A stretch of DNA of 64,000 bases from Dethiosulfovibrio russensis (GCF_021568855.1 NZ_JAKGUG010000007.1:1-64000), one strand, 5' to 3'. Numbered from the stretch's first letter, positions 51,857-61,392 are shown. The notes: generated by a model not told the origin, from the letters alone. Program-made: numbers and translations.

Positions 51857-54013
51857 TTGCGTTTTAAGCGCGTCGCTCTGTTTTCAATGACCCTGGCAGC
51901 AGCTCTGTCGATCTATATAGCCGGATCGGCTTCGGCCTACTGCCCTTTCGCAACCGAGGTAACCTACAGCAACGGATACACCTCGATCAATCTCTACCAG
52001 GACCCATCCGCGGTGTTGGGGAAACCCCACGCTCTCAATCCTTCCTGGGGGCCCTGCCCGGCCGGACCGGTATCGATGGTAGAGCCCTCTTTCGGCACCG
52101 ATCCCATCACCAAGGCGAACAAGATAACCACCATAAGAGACGGCCAGGAAATAGTCGTGACCTTCGACCATCCCGTGGTTGACGACCCGGCCAACCCCTA
52201 CGGCATCGACTTCGTCGTCTTCGGTAATCCTATGTTCATCTACGGAGGATACGCCAACATACCCTACACCACTCCAATAAAGTATCCCACAAGCGTCTTC
52301 GCCGAACCGGTAACGGTCTCGGTGAGTCCTGACGGAGTCACTTGGTACACCTACGAGGGGGGTCCCTACGGCGACGACTTATTCCCGACCCAGGCCGTCA
52401 GGATGAGGGAGGATAATTCCTTCCGGGACGACGACGGAAGATTTTGGGAGAAGGACTTCACCAAACCGGTGGATCCATCCCTCACCGTGGACGATTTCGG
52501 CGGCATCACGGTCTACGAGGCCGACAATAAATACGGCGTGTCCGCCGGGGGAACCGGTTTCGACCTTGAGGAGAGCGGATTTACCGAGATAAAGTACGTA
52601 AGGCTTACGTCCAGCGGCGGAGAGATAGACGCCATAGCGGACGTCGATCCTGCTCTCGAGGAAACCTACGTGATCCCTGCCGGAACCGCCTCGGTCGATC
52701 TGGATCCCTCTTCTTTATCTCTGAAGTGGAACGCTCCGAAGGCCACCGGGGACGTCACCTATCACCTCAACCTGTACGGAAACGGCAGCCATCCGGATAT
52801 CTCCACAGACATCGTCGGATCCGACTTCGTCGAAACCGTCTTCAAAAACCTCGACGGGCATCAGGGCTACAGGCTTTACATCGGGGCGGACTACACCGAC
52901 GCCAGCGGAGAGAAGGTCAAGAAAGCGGGTCTTTGGCAGTTCTACACGAAGAACAGGACCCCCAGGATAATCGAGGTAATTCCCGGTGACGGCAAAAAAT
53001 ACGTCCCCATCGACTCCAGAATAGGGGTTAAAGCCGAGGATCCCGACGAAGACGTGATCAAATCCGTTCTGTTCTGCGTGTGGAAAGGAAGGGTCACCGA
53101 CGATAGGGATCCCGACTTCACGTTCACAGAAGAGTCCTCCGCTACCGTAGATACGACTCTACCCCTGTCGAACGACATCGCAGAGGTCTTGCCGGATACT
53201 ACATATACCTGGCGGATAGTTCTTTCCGACGATCAGGGGGGATCTATCTCCAGCCCCAGGTATACCTTCACCACCGCACCGAAAGGCTTCTCCAGAGAGG
53301 AGATAAAGGTCTCCGGAGACGTGGATGTTTTCAACGGAATAGACACGATATCCACACAGGAGTTGTCGCTGCTGAAAGAGGCTCTGTCCTGCGATATCAA
53401 CCTCATGAAGGAAACTGTATCTGTCGACGCGACGGAGATAGATACGGCATCCACCGGCATCGAGAAACTCGTTTCCGCCGACGCGATTCTCGAAAATGCG
53501 CTCTCCTTCGAAATGCCTCTCAGCGGAGATGCCGACTCCGCCATACTGCCCCTGACGGTGACGTTCGACGAGGAGGACTTCACGGCCTTGAGCCTGGATG
53601 TTTCCGCCATATCGTCCGACGTCTTGCTGGAACATGTACACATAGTCAAATCGATCGGATCGAAAGCATTCGACCTGGTGAAACTGGCAGGAGACGACGT
53701 CAACAACATCTTCAACGTAACTCCGATTCCGAACTCGAACTCCTATTCGGTCGAGTTCTCCATGCTGATAATGGACAGCGAAACCTCTAAAGTAGAGATC
53801 GTAGACATGGACGACCACGGCTATATCGCCGTTTGGGACGGCAAGAAGGACGGCAAATTAAGCGACCCCATAACCGCTTACAGCCCAAAATCGTCCGAAA
53901 CCCCTTCCGATCCCAGCGGAGGTTCCGGCGATAGCTCCGGAGGCTGTTCGGTCTCCAACGCTCCGATGGCACTGATGCTTCTCCTTCCCCTGTTGGGATT
54001 GATGAAGAGATAA
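51857..54013 (+). CDS. Synerg-CTERM surface protein of the cobalamin operon (first)
   Basis: 718 residues with TTG start after GAGGAGG. Signal peptide 1-27 (ending ASA). N-terminal beta-sandwich-like domain (about 28-270) with DFVVFGNPMF, EPVTVSVSPDGVTWYTY and IKYVRLT, the pattern of secreted ligand- or carbohydrate-contact domains. Two fibronectin-III/Ig-like domains follow (about 275-370 and 372-475). Then a stalk (480-685) and a sorting tail: Gly/Ser-rich SGGCS, a hydrophobic helix and a basic end (LMKR). Controlled by the riboswitch; likely exported, processed at the tail and held at the cell surface to help capture B12. Ligand binding is inference. Confidence 0.82.
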   Translation: MRFKRVALFSMTLAAALSIYIAGSASAYCPFATEVTYSNGYTSINLYQDPSAVLGKPHALNPSWGPCPAGPVSMVEPSFGTDPITKANKITTIRDGQEIVVTFDHPVVDDPANPYGIDFVVFGNPMFIYGGYANIPYTTPIKYPTSVFAEPVTVSVSPDGVTWYTYEGGPYGDDLFPTQAVRMREDNSFRDDDGRFWEKDFTKPVDPSLTVDDFGGITVYEADNKYGVSAGGTGFDLEESGFTEIKYVRLTSSGGEIDAIADVDPALEETYVIPAGTASVDLDPSSLSLKWNAPKATGDVTYHLNLYGNGSHPDISTDIVGSDFVETVFKNLDGHQGYRLYIGADYTDASGEKVKKAGLWQFYTKNRTPRIIEVIPGDGKKYVPIDSRIGVKAEDPDEDVIKSVLFCVWKGRVTDDRDPDFTFTEESSATVDTTLPLSNDIAEVLPDTTYTWRIVLSDDQGGSISSPRYTFTTAPKGFSREEIKVSGDVDVFNGIDTISTQELSLLKEALSCDINLMKETVSVDATEIDTASTGIEKLVSADAILENALSFEMPLSGDADSAILPLTVTFDEEDFTALSLDVSAISSDVLLEHVHIVKSIGSKAFDLVKLAGDDVNNIFNVTPIPNSNSYSVEFSMLIMDSETSKVEIVDMDDHGYIAVWDGKKDGKLSDPITAYSPKSSETPSDPSGGSGDSSGGCSVSNAPMALMLLLPLLGLMKR

Positions 54014-54019
54014 CGACGA

Positions 54020-54044
54020 GGGGGCCGGGAGTTTCCCGGTCCCC
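54020..54044 (+). terminator. Intra-operon hairpin between the two surface-protein genes
   Basis: An 11-bp GC-rich stem (GGGGGCCGGGA with TCCCGGTCCCC, one G-T or mismatch) has a three-base loop, 7 bases after the first stop. The following CTTCTTC is a weak T-run, so it could be a partial terminator or an mRNA-stability element that sets different levels of the two proteins. Confidence 0.5.
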
Positions 54045-54069
54045 TTCTTCGAATAGAGGAGGAGTTATC

Positions 54070-56310
54070 TTGAAGAGACTTCGTTTTTTCGCGGCCTCCG
54101 TCCTGACATCGATCTTATTGCTTTCCGGTTCCGCATGGGGGGCCCTTCCCGATATCGTATACCACACGATGGACTTTCCCAACGGAGCCATGGGGGTACT
54201 GAGCGACATAGATTCGGAAGGACGAGGCGGCACGGGAGACATAGTGAGGGTAAACGTCTACGGCGACGCCGTTCTCTACGGATATCGTCACGACGAAGAG
54301 GACAAAATACTTCTTGTAGAACATTCGGGTTACGGCCTAGGTAAGGATATAACCTACATCTTCTCTCCGGGAAAATGGGATTCACCCAGAAGCCTGACCG
54401 AGGAGGAATCCTTTTCATGGGATATGAGAGGACTCGACTTCGACGACAGTTACTTCTACGTGGCCAATCTGATGCAGGGGAGGATAACGAAGGTCAGGAT
54501 CGACGACCTGAAGGTCATGGATGTCAGTTTCGACATGGGCTCTTTCGACACGGGAGAGAGTTTCGACGACCAGTTCGGCCATCTGGCCGAGGACGTCATA
54601 TTGGCCCCGGACGGTTTTCTATACGCCATGGATCAAACCTACGAAAGCTACCCGCTGGAACTGGGAAGCGGGACGGTTTTCAAGATAGACCCGACCACCA
54701 TGAAGGCGGTGGACTGGGCCAAGGTAGGGGCCAGTCCGTGGGACATGGCCTATCACGACGGTTACGTCTACGTCTCCTGTTTCGGAGGCTCCATGTTCAC
54801 AAACGGCTACAAGGAGACCGACCGTCCCCTGATTCAGAGGATCCCCGTATCATCGATGAGGGGAGCCACTCAGAACATAGCGGGGAAAGACATAATAAAC
54901 TCGGAGAACGACATGAACGGCTATATGCTGTTGGAAATAGGAAGCGACGGAACCATATACATAACGAGCTACCAGATAAAGGACCCTTTCTCCTCCAGGG
55001 TCTATATAGGCAACGTCGACACACTGTCATCCGAGCCTACATTCGATTCCTCCACGCTGAAAAAGGTAGCCACCTTCGCCGGATGGAGTCGAGCCAGTCT
55101 AATGGACAGAACGAGGAACCTGTGCTGGATATCCGACTCCGGAACGAGCAGAAACGACGCTAAACTGGTGGCCTTCGACTCCACTGGAATCGTAGAATCC
55201 TACGAGGGGTCCTCTCTGGGAGGCTACCCGAACATGCTCGCCCTGACAGGCAAAAACGAGAAACCCGATTCATCGAGTAACGAACCTCCATCGGCTCCCC
55301 TGCTATCGACTCCTCCAAACTGCGCGGCAATGCCTCCGAACGAGACGGATCTATCTTGGGAGAGATCTACCGATCCCGACGGTGATTCACTACTATACCG
55401 GATATACCTCGCCCCCGACAGCGATGACCTGACGTACATAGCCACGGTCGCGGGAACTTCCTTCAAGCCCAAGCTTAAAAGTTCCTCCCCATATCGGTGG
55501 ACCATAGTGGCGGACGACGAAAAGGGCGGTCGGACGAGCTCGAAAACAGGCAAATTCACCACAACCGGCTACTCCGATCCGCTATTTCCGTCCGTTCCGG
55601 AGGACCGTTACGAAGATTCCGGGATAGCCCTGCTCAGGACAAAGGGCGGTGTAATCGACGACGACCTGCTAGAAGATCACCGTACTCTATCGTCCTCGGA
55701 TATAACGTCCTTGAAGGTCCTATCGCTGGATATACCTTCCATCTCCGGAAACGAACTCGTTATCGACACCACCACGACGGGAGGGTGCTACGGCATCGTG
55801 GAGATAGCCATCACAGCCGATTCGTCGGATCTATCGGCATGGGACGGCCTATTCGAAAAACTGACTGCCCCGGCGTCGGACCAGAACGCCATGAGGCATC
55901 GAATAGTCTCCCGTATGTCTCCAATAATTTCCATACAGGGAAAGACTATCGATCCGACCTCGAACATGTCCGAATCTCAGAAGGAACTGGCCATCGAAGC
56001 CTATCCCTGTGGAAACAGAATACTTATGTCCTTCTCGATAATAGTCGTCGACGATGACGACTTCGCCGAACCGAGAACCGCCGTCGACTCGTCGGGCAAC
56101 AGATATTTCGTGATCTCCGACGGAGATCGCGACGGGAAACTCAAGCTCAGCCTGGGACTCGGGGTCCTGGAGGAAAAAGACGACGAGACGCCGTCGAACT
56201 ATTCTTTCCCCAGTTCGACGGGATGCGAGGTAGGATCTATGGGAATAGGTTCCCTGTCCTTGTTGCTCCCGGTCCTGATAGGACTTTTAAGGAGATCGTC
56301 AAAACGATGA
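54070..56310 (+). CDS. Synerg-CTERM surface protein with probable beta-propeller (second)
   Basis: 746 residues, TTG start after GAGGAGG. Signal peptide 1-23 (SAWG). Residues 30-395 consist of repeating propeller-like blades, e.g. GLDFDDSYFYVANLMQGRITKVRID, DVILAPDGFLYAMD, MAYHDGYVYVSCFGG, GSDGTIYITSY. Then an Ig/FnIII-like domain (about 405-495), a stalk similar to that of the preceding protein (both carry DG-x-x-DGKL near the end), and a sorting tail with TGCE, a hydrophobic helix and RRSSKR. The plan recalls BtuG, the propeller that binds B12 on BtuB in Bacteroides, but homology is not shown. Stop overlaps the btuB-like start (ATGA). Confidence 0.8.
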   Translation: MKRLRFFAASVLTSILLLSGSAWGALPDIVYHTMDFPNGAMGVLSDIDSEGRGGTGDIVRVNVYGDAVLYGYRHDEEDKILLVEHSGYGLGKDITYIFSPGKWDSPRSLTEEESFSWDMRGLDFDDSYFYVANLMQGRITKVRIDDLKVMDVSFDMGSFDTGESFDDQFGHLAEDVILAPDGFLYAMDQTYESYPLELGSGTVFKIDPTTMKAVDWAKVGASPWDMAYHDGYVYVSCFGGSMFTNGYKETDRPLIQRIPVSSMRGATQNIAGKDIINSENDMNGYMLLEIGSDGTIYITSYQIKDPFSSRVYIGNVDTLSSEPTFDSSTLKKVATFAGWSRASLMDRTRNLCWISDSGTSRNDAKLVAFDSTGIVESYEGSSLGGYPNMLALTGKNEKPDSSSNEPPSAPLLSTPPNCAAMPPNETDLSWERSTDPDGDSLLYRIYLAPDSDDLTYIATVAGTSFKPKLKSSSPYRWTIVADDEKGGRTSSKTGKFTTTGYSDPLFPSVPEDRYEDSGIALLRTKGGVIDDDLLEDHRTLSSSDITSLKVLSLDIPSISGNELVIDTTTTGGCYGIVEIAITADSSDLSAWDGLFEKLTAPASDQNAMRHRIVSRMSPIISIQGKTIDPTSNMSESQKELAIEAYPCGNRILMSFSIIVVDDDDFAEPRTAVDSSGNRYFVISDGDRDGKLKLSLGLGVLEEKDDETPSNYSFPSSTGCEVGSMGIGSLSLLLPVLIGLLRRSSKR

Positions 56311-58286
56311 GACAGAAAACAGCGATCAGTCTCATCCCCATGCTGGCAGCGGCCGTTATAGCCTCATCTACCGAGACGAGCGCCATGGACATAGCACCCG
56401 TCACCGTCACAGCCTCCTATCTGGAGGACTTCCAGGAGCTCTCTCCCGGAACGATATCGGTGATACGTCCGGACGAGACCAAAGGGGAATTCAAGACCCT
56501 CCCGGACCTGCTGAGACAGTCGGTGGGGGTTCACATAACGGAAATACAGGGACACGGAGGCTACACTGTCGCGTCCATAAGAGGAAGCACATCCTCACAG
56601 GTGGCGGTCTACGTGGACAACGTGCTTATGAACAGCGCAAGCGAACCTACGGTAGACCTTTCCACCGTTCCGATAGAGAACGTCGAGAGGATAGAGATAT
56701 ACAGAGGACATATCCCCGCCAGATTCGGAGTCTCCGGCATGGGCGCCGTCATAAACATCGTCACGAAGGCCCCCTCCAAATCGGAGAACTCCGTGATGAT
56801 CGGGGCCGGTTCTTTGGGGTTGGAGAAATGGTCCTCCAGAACAGTTTTTCCCACCGGATCTGGAACCTCTCTGTTCACCACGGAGCTGGAGGGCTACGAC
56901 GGCGATTTTTCCTTTCACAATACCAGAGGGACCGCCAACGGAAAGGACGATTACGAGGCCAAGAGACAGTTCAACAGCTACACCTTCGAGGATCTGATGT
57001 ATAAATGGGCCGACGACGACTGGACCTTTAAAACCCACTACTATCACAAAAACAGGGACGTTCCATACTCGGCCAGACTGAATAACGACGTCATCGAAAA
57101 CGGGACCCTATACGGCAGGCGAAGACAGGACATATCGAAAAAGGAGATCTCCATCGCCAGAGACCTGCAGATGGGGAGTTTCGACGGAGACGTCTATCTT
57201 CTCTACATGGACGAATCCAAGGAATTCAAGGATCCTACCGGGACCAGAAGAGGAAACATGCCCAGCTGGAGCGACTTCGACTCCTCCAGAATAGAGGGAG
57301 GAATACAGCTCAACCGCTGGATAGGAGAATCTCAGCAGCTGAGTTTCTATGGAAACTGGGCCTTCGAGGACCACGATGTCGCCGGCGACGGGGGATACTC
57401 CATCTACAACATCGAGCACTACAGCCGACACAGTCTGAAACTGACACTGGAGGACACTATCTTCCCCTTCGAGGGAACGGATATTCAGATCGTGCCCATG
57501 ATACGTTACAACAAAGTCGGCGAAGATGACGGTTGGAGCTGGTCTCTTGCCGGGTCCTATCCTCTATCGGGAGGATGGAATATCAAGTCCTCCATAGGAC
57601 ATTATTTCAGAAGTCCCAGCTTCTACGAGATCTTCGGAGACGGGGTCTATATCGTACCCAACGACTCAATAAAAGCCGAGGAAGGAGATCAGTGGGACCT
57701 GGGGCTCCGCTGGAACGGAAATATCGGATCGGTAAAAACCGAGGCCGGTATAACCTATTTCCACAGTAAAACCGAGGATCTGATAGTTTTCGTCGACAAG
57801 GGGCCGTTTCAGGGAAAATACGAGAACATAGACGACGCCGAGGTAGACGGGATAGAGGCGGAGATAAACGCGAAATGGGACAAGAGCTCCCTCTCCATCG
57901 GTTATACCTACATGGACAGCACCAACCTGGCGGTCAACGAGCAATACAGAGACAATCCTTTGCCGAACAGGCCGGAGCATGCCTGGCACCTTCGGTTTCA
58001 GCAGGGATTCGGCGAAAGTTTAACAGGATTTGCCGAGGTCTCCTATATCTCGGATAACTATCTCGACCAGCTCGGAGAGGTGGTCTGGAGCGATTACAGC
58101 AAGGTAGACCTCGGAGGTAAGTGGCGTATCGAAGAGGACCTATTGCTTTCCATGGGAGTTAACGACGTTTTCGACACTACGAAGAATATCCATTCCTACG
58201 GAGTCTCTCTGCCGGGGACCACCCTGACGCCGCAATATCCTCTGGAAGGAAGGACCTTCTATCTGTCGATCATATGGGATATTTAG
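56307..58286 (+). CDS. btuB: TonB-dependent outer-membrane receptor, BtuB-like
   Basis: 659 residues. Signal peptide 1-26; TonB box near 31-36 (VTVTAS). Plug domain with LPDLLRQSVGVHI, VASIRGSTSSQVAVYVDNV and NVERIEIYRGHIPARFGVSGMGAVINI; then a beta-barrel ending in the aromatic FYLSIIWDI typical of porin-fold proteins. The BtuB identity rests on the riboswitch control and the receptor class together. I choose ATG 56307 (ATGA overlap with the preceding stop, AAGGAGA upstream), not an internal start at 56223. BtuF and BtuCD are not in the window. Confidence 0.88.
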   Translation: MRQKTAISLIPMLAAAVIASSTETSAMDIAPVTVTASYLEDFQELSPGTISVIRPDETKGEFKTLPDLLRQSVGVHITEIQGHGGYTVASIRGSTSSQVAVYVDNVLMNSASEPTVDLSTVPIENVERIEIYRGHIPARFGVSGMGAVINIVTKAPSKSENSVMIGAGSLGLEKWSSRTVFPTGSGTSLFTTELEGYDGDFSFHNTRGTANGKDDYEAKRQFNSYTFEDLMYKWADDDWTFKTHYYHKNRDVPYSARLNNDVIENGTLYGRRRQDISKKEISIARDLQMGSFDGDVYLLYMDESKEFKDPTGTRRGNMPSWSDFDSSRIEGGIQLNRWIGESQQLSFYGNWAFEDHDVAGDGGYSIYNIEHYSRHSLKLTLEDTIFPFEGTDIQIVPMIRYNKVGEDDGWSWSLAGSYPLSGGWNIKSSIGHYFRSPSFYEIFGDGVYIVPNDSIKAEEGDQWDLGLRWNGNIGSVKTEAGITYFHSKTEDLIVFVDKGPFQGKYENIDDAEVDGIEAEINAKWDKSSLSIGYTYMDSTNLAVNEQYRDNPLPNRPEHAWHLRFQQGFGESLTGFAEVSYISDNYLDQLGEVVWSDYSKVDLGGKWRIEEDLLLSMGVNDVFDTTKNIHSYGVSLPGTTLTPQYPLEGRTFYLSIIWDI

Positions 58287-58326
58287 ATAAAGTAGGCCTC
58301 GTCTACATAGACGAGGCCTACTTTAT
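58287..58326. terminator. Bidirectional terminator after the cobalamin operon
   Basis: A near-perfect long inverted repeat (arms ATAAAGTAGGCCTCGTCTA and TAGACGAGGCCTACTTTAT) begins directly after the receptor stop and also serves convergent metK. Confidence 0.9.
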
Positions 58327-58355
58327 AAGCTGTTTACACGGCTATTACGTTAAAG

Positions 58356-59555
58356 TCAAAACCCGGCTTCGGCCTTGAGGGCCGCCGCCCGATCCAGTCT
58401 CTCCCAGGCGGGAACGGGGGTAAGATCGATACGCCCCATATGGCCGTAGGCGGCCAGGCGACGGTACTGAGGCTTTCTGAGCTCCAGGTCCCTTATCATG
58501 GCGGCGGGACGGAAGTCGAAATACTTTCGGACCAACGACACCAGGAGATCGTTCGAGACCTTTCCGGTACCGAAGGTCTCCACGAAAACCGACACGGGGT
58601 GGGCCACCCCTATGGCGTAGGCAACCTGTATCTGACACTTGGAGGCCAGACCGGCCGCCACGACGTTCTTGGCAGCGTACCTAGCCATGTAGGCTCCGGA
58701 ACGGTCCACCTTGGTCGGGTCCTTTCCGGAGAAAGCCCCTCCGCCGTGGGGGACCATGCCGCCGTAGGTATCCACGATGATCTTACGTCCAGTCAGTCCC
58801 GAATCGGCCATGGGGCCGCCCTTGACGAAACGTCCCGTCGGGTTGACCAGAATCCGCAGGTCTCCCTTGAGGAGTTCCTTCGGAAGGATCGGATCTATGA
58901 CCTTCTCGGTGAGGTCCTCACGGATATCCCTGAGGGAGACGTCCGGGCTATGCTGGGCCGACACAACGACGGTATCCACCCTCACCGCCCTGTCCCCATC
59001 GTATTCCAGTGTGACCTGGGTCTTGCCGTCGGGACGAAGGTATTCGACGGAACCGTCCTTCCTTACCTTGGAGAGCCTTCTGGAGAGCCTCTGAGCCAAG
59101 GCGAAGGGCATGGGCAGGAACTCGTCGGTCTCGTCGGTGGCGTAGCCTATCATCATGCCCTGATCTCCGGCTCCTATGCCATTGATCTGCTCCTCCGTCA
59201 TGTCTCCCTCGCGGAGCTCCAGGGCCCTGTCCACTCCCATGGCTATATCGGCGGACTGTTCGTCTATGGCGGTCAAAACCGCGCAGGTCTCGCCGTCGAA
59301 ACCGTACTTGGCCCTGGTATAGCCTATCTCCTTGACTATCTCCCTGGCTATCCTGGGAATGTCCACGTAGGTGCTGGTGGTTATCTCTCCTGCCACCTGG
59401 ACCAGGCCGGTGGTCACAAGGGTCTCGCAGGCAACCCTCCCCATGGGATCCTCCGAAAGGATGGCGTCCAGTATTCCATCGGATATCTGGTCCGCCACCT
59501 TGTCGGGATGGCCTTCGGTGACTGACTCGGAAGAGATTAAAAGTTTTTCGCTCAT
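58356..59555 (-). CDS. metK: S-adenosylmethionine synthetase
   Basis: A 399-residue enzyme making SAM from methionine and ATP. Signatures are intact: [16 protein letters not shown] at the N-terminus, [15 protein letters not shown] (about 112-126) and [19 protein letters not shown] (about 270-288). GGAGGT precedes the ATG. Expression is governed by the SAM-I riboswitch and terminator upstream. Confidence 0.98.
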   Translation of the reverse strand: MSEKLLISSESVTEGHPDKVADQISDGILDAILSEDPMGRVACETLVTTGLVQVAGEITTSTYVDIPRIAREIVKEIGYTRAKYGFDGETCAVLTAIDEQSADIAMGVDRALELREGDMTEEQINGIGAGDQGMMIGYATDETDEFLPMPFALAQRLSRRLSKVRKDGSVEYLRPDGKTQVTLEYDGDRAVRVDTVVVSAQHSPDVSLRDIREDLTEKVIDPILPKELLKGDLRILVNPTGRFVKGGPMADSGLTGRKIIVDTYGGMVPHGGGAFSGKDPTKVDRSGAYMARYAAKNVVAAGLASKCQIQVAYAIGVAHPVSVFVETFGTGKVSNDLLVSLVRKYFDFRPAAMIRDLELRKPQYRRLAAYGHMGRIDLTPVPAWERLDRAAALKAEAGF

Positions 59556-59591
59556 GCAATGATACCTCCACAGGGTATAGTATTCCGGGCC

Positions 59592-59629
59592 GAAAAAAAC
59601 GGGACCCGTCCGTAGAGGAAGGGTCCCGC
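59592..59629 (-). terminator. Riboswitch-controlled terminator of metK
   Basis: A stem of CGGGACCC with GGGTCCCG and an internal loop, followed by seven T residues on the minus strand, between the aptamer and metK. Confidence 0.9.
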
Positions 59630-59650
59630 CTTAATCCTTAGGTGTCCTTC

Positions 59651-59754
59651 CTCTTATCACTCGACCTGTCGGTCGCTGGTGTTGGCACCTCACACCCTTA
59701 CGGGCAGGTTGCCGGGCTTCATCGGGCCAGTCCCTCCGCCTCTCTCGATAAGAG
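59651..59754 (-). promoter_or_regulatory. SAM-I (S-box) riboswitch of metK
   Basis: Canonical S-box on the minus strand: P1 CTCTTATC with GATAAGAG, AGAGAGGCGGAGGGACTGG, CCCGATGAAGCCCGGCAACC, and AGGTGCCAACACC after P3. All conserved blocks are present in order. High SAM should favour the downstream terminator. Confidence 0.96.
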
Positions 59755-59773
59755 TTCGATTGTACGATCCGAG

Positions 59774-59801
59774 ATTATACCCTATGGGAACCGTATGTCA
59801 A
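59774..59801 (-). promoter_or_regulatory. Promoter of metK
   Basis: Perfect TTGACA and TATAAT with a 16-base spacer on the minus strand, about 20 bases before the aptamer. Confidence 0.88.
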
Positions 59802-59824
59802 GAAATCCTTTAAGGAGAATCGCT

Positions 59825-60157
59825 TCATCCTCTGACCATCGTCAACACCATTATCGACGGCTCCATCGCTTCCACCGAGTGGGGAACGTCGGCCGGCATC
59901 ATAAGCCATTCCCCTGCCTTCACACTGTGGGGAACGCCTCCGACCTTTATCTCCATCGCTCCCTGGATCATCTGGACCAAGGCATCGTAGGGAGCGGAGT
60001 GCTCGCTGAGAGCCTGCCCTCCGTCGAAAGCGAAGGCCGTCACGGTCCCCTCCGGTCTATCTATCACGGTTCGGCTCACCACCGAACCGTCCTGAACCTT
60101 CACCAGATCTTCCATGCGAAAAGGACCTTTATCTCCTCCGTAGCTTTCGTAAGACAT
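59825..60157 (-). CDS. Small cupin-domain protein
   Basis: A 110-residue single cupin. The conserved His-rich metal motif is reduced: EHSAPYDALVQMIQG gives one His and the second motif PADVPHSVEA another. Such small cupins bind metals or small ligands or act in sugar and amino-acid metabolism; no specific role is evident. AAGGAGGAG precedes the ATG. It follows the ferredoxin gene by 18 bases in an apparent Rrf2-ferredoxin-cupin operon. Confidence 0.85.
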   Translation of the reverse strand: MSYESYGGDKGPFRMEDLVKVQDGSVVSRTVIDRPEGTVTAFAFDGGQALSEHSAPYDALVQMIQGAMEIKVGGVPHSVKAGEWLMMPADVPHSVEAMEPSIMVLTMVRG

Positions 60158-60175
60158 AGAGATCTCCTCCTTCCG

Positions 60176-60931
60176 TCAACTGGAGAATCTGTAGCGGGTG
60201 CTCTCCCGCTCCAGCTCTCCTCCCTCTATGGCGATCTTGACCCTTGTGTAGTCCAGGTCCGCCTTGGCCTCCTCTATGGCCGACTCGACCAGCCTCACCA
60301 TGCCGCCGCAACATGGAACCTCCATGTGGATAACCGTCACGGCCTTGGGACTATGGGCCGCCATGATCCTGGCGAGCTTGTCCCTGTACGCCCCGGCGTC
60401 GTCCAGCTTGGGACAGCCCATGAGGCACACCTTTCCGTCACCCAGGAAGGAACGGTGAAAGTCGGGATGGGCCATAGCGCTACAGTCGGCGGCTATAACC
60501 AGATGGGAACCCGACAGATAGGGCGCGTTCTCCGGTATGAGACTTAGCTGCACCGGCCAGTTTCGTAAGGCCGATTCTCTCTTTACCGCTCCCTCCGGTT
60601 TTCCGAGAGGGGGCTCTTTTCGATCGGCGGCATCTCCCCCCATGGATCGAGCCATTGTCCCCGGGCACCCGGAGGAACAGGCCGAGGCCATGTTCTTCTT
60701 GACGGCCTCCTCGTCGTAGGGAGAGGCCTCACGCTCCTCGAAGGTAATCGCCCCTCTGGGACACTCGCCTATGCAGTCTCCCAGGCCGTCGCAGTAGCTC
60801 TCGCTGACCAGTTCGGCCTTGCCGTCGATCATCCTTATGGCTCCCTCGTGGCAAGCCTCGACGCAAAGCCCGCAGCCGTCGCACTTATCCTTGTCTATGG
60901 TTATTATCCTGCGCATTATCTTGGCTTCCAT
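60176..60931 (-). CDS. Ferredoxin-domain protein with two [4Fe-4S] motifs
   Basis: 251 residues. N-terminal dicluster ferredoxin (about 5-65) with CDGCGLCVEAC-x3 and CDGLGDCIGECP; then a linker with CSSGCPG, and a C-terminal domain (about 125-250) with CPKLDD and PCCGGM that may bind a further metal or cluster. Likely an electron carrier or iron-sulfur redox protein; substrate unknown. The gene begins within the end of the Rrf2 gene (47-base overlap). GGGAGGGG precedes ATG 60931; a second ATG at 60916 is possible. Confidence 0.86.
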   Translation of the reverse strand: MEAKIMRRIITIDKDKCDGCGLCVEACHEGAIRMIDGKAELVSESYCDGLGDCIGECPRGAITFEEREASPYDEEAVKKNMASACSSGCPGTMARSMGGDAADRKEPPLGKPEGAVKRESALRNWPVQLSLIPENAPYLSGSHLVIAADCSAMAHPDFHRSFLGDGKVCLMGCPKLDDAGAYRDKLARIMAAHSPKAVTVIHMEVPCCGGMVRLVESAIEEAKADLDYTRVKIAIEGGELERESTRYRFSS

Positions 60932-61364
60932 CTATCCAACCCCTCCCGGACGTTTCGTCTTCAAATCCAACCAGGTCCCCCAGGCTCCTGGATTTCAGGT
61001 GATCGGTGAATTCCTCGTAGACCCTGTCGGGGAAGTCCCCGAACATACATTCCCTGAATGGACATCTGCTGAGCCCCAAAACGCAACTTTTAGGCCTTAG
61101 ATCCCCCTCTATGGCACGATAGACGGCGTATAGCGGTATTTCCGAAGGTTTCTTCAACAGCTCGAACCCTCCGGCGGGACCTCGAACAGACTCAACCAAA
61201 CCGGCTCTCACCAGCCTCTGAAAAACCTTTGCCATATGGGCTTCGGACGCCTCGACCGCCTCGGCCATCTCCCTTACCCTCATGCGCTTTCCCGCCAGAG
61301 CGAGGATCCCCATCCCATGAAGGGCAAGGGAGACCGCCTCCGAAACCTGAAAGATGCCGCTCAT
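60885..61364 (-). CDS. Rrf2-family transcriptional regulator
   Basis: 159 residues. Winged helix-turn-helix (RMRVREMAEAVEASEAHMAKVFQRLVRAGLVESVRG), a dimerisation helix, and three cysteines, SCVLGLSRCPFREC, placed as in the [2Fe-2S]-binding IscR/NsrR group. It probably senses iron-sulfur or nitrosative/oxidative state. Start ATG 61364 follows GGAGGAG. It overlaps the ferredoxin gene it likely controls; three tandem 8-base repeats upstream are possible operators. Confidence 0.9.
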   Translation of the reverse strand: MSGIFQVSEAVSLALHGMGILALAGKRMRVREMAEAVEASEAHMAKVFQRLVRAGLVESVRGPAGGFELLKKPSEIPLYAVYRAIEGDLRPKSCVLGLSRCPFRECMFGDFPDRVYEEFTDHLKSRSLGDLVGFEDETSGRGWIDGSQDNAQDNNHRQG

Positions 61365-61392
61365 CCCATCTCCTCCCACTATTTCGGAAAAA

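Noticed and set aside
56223-56306. N-terminal extension of the BtuB-like receptor
   Set aside because: It overlaps the sorting tail of the preceding gene and would bury the signal peptide; the ATGA overlap at 56307 is the natural start.
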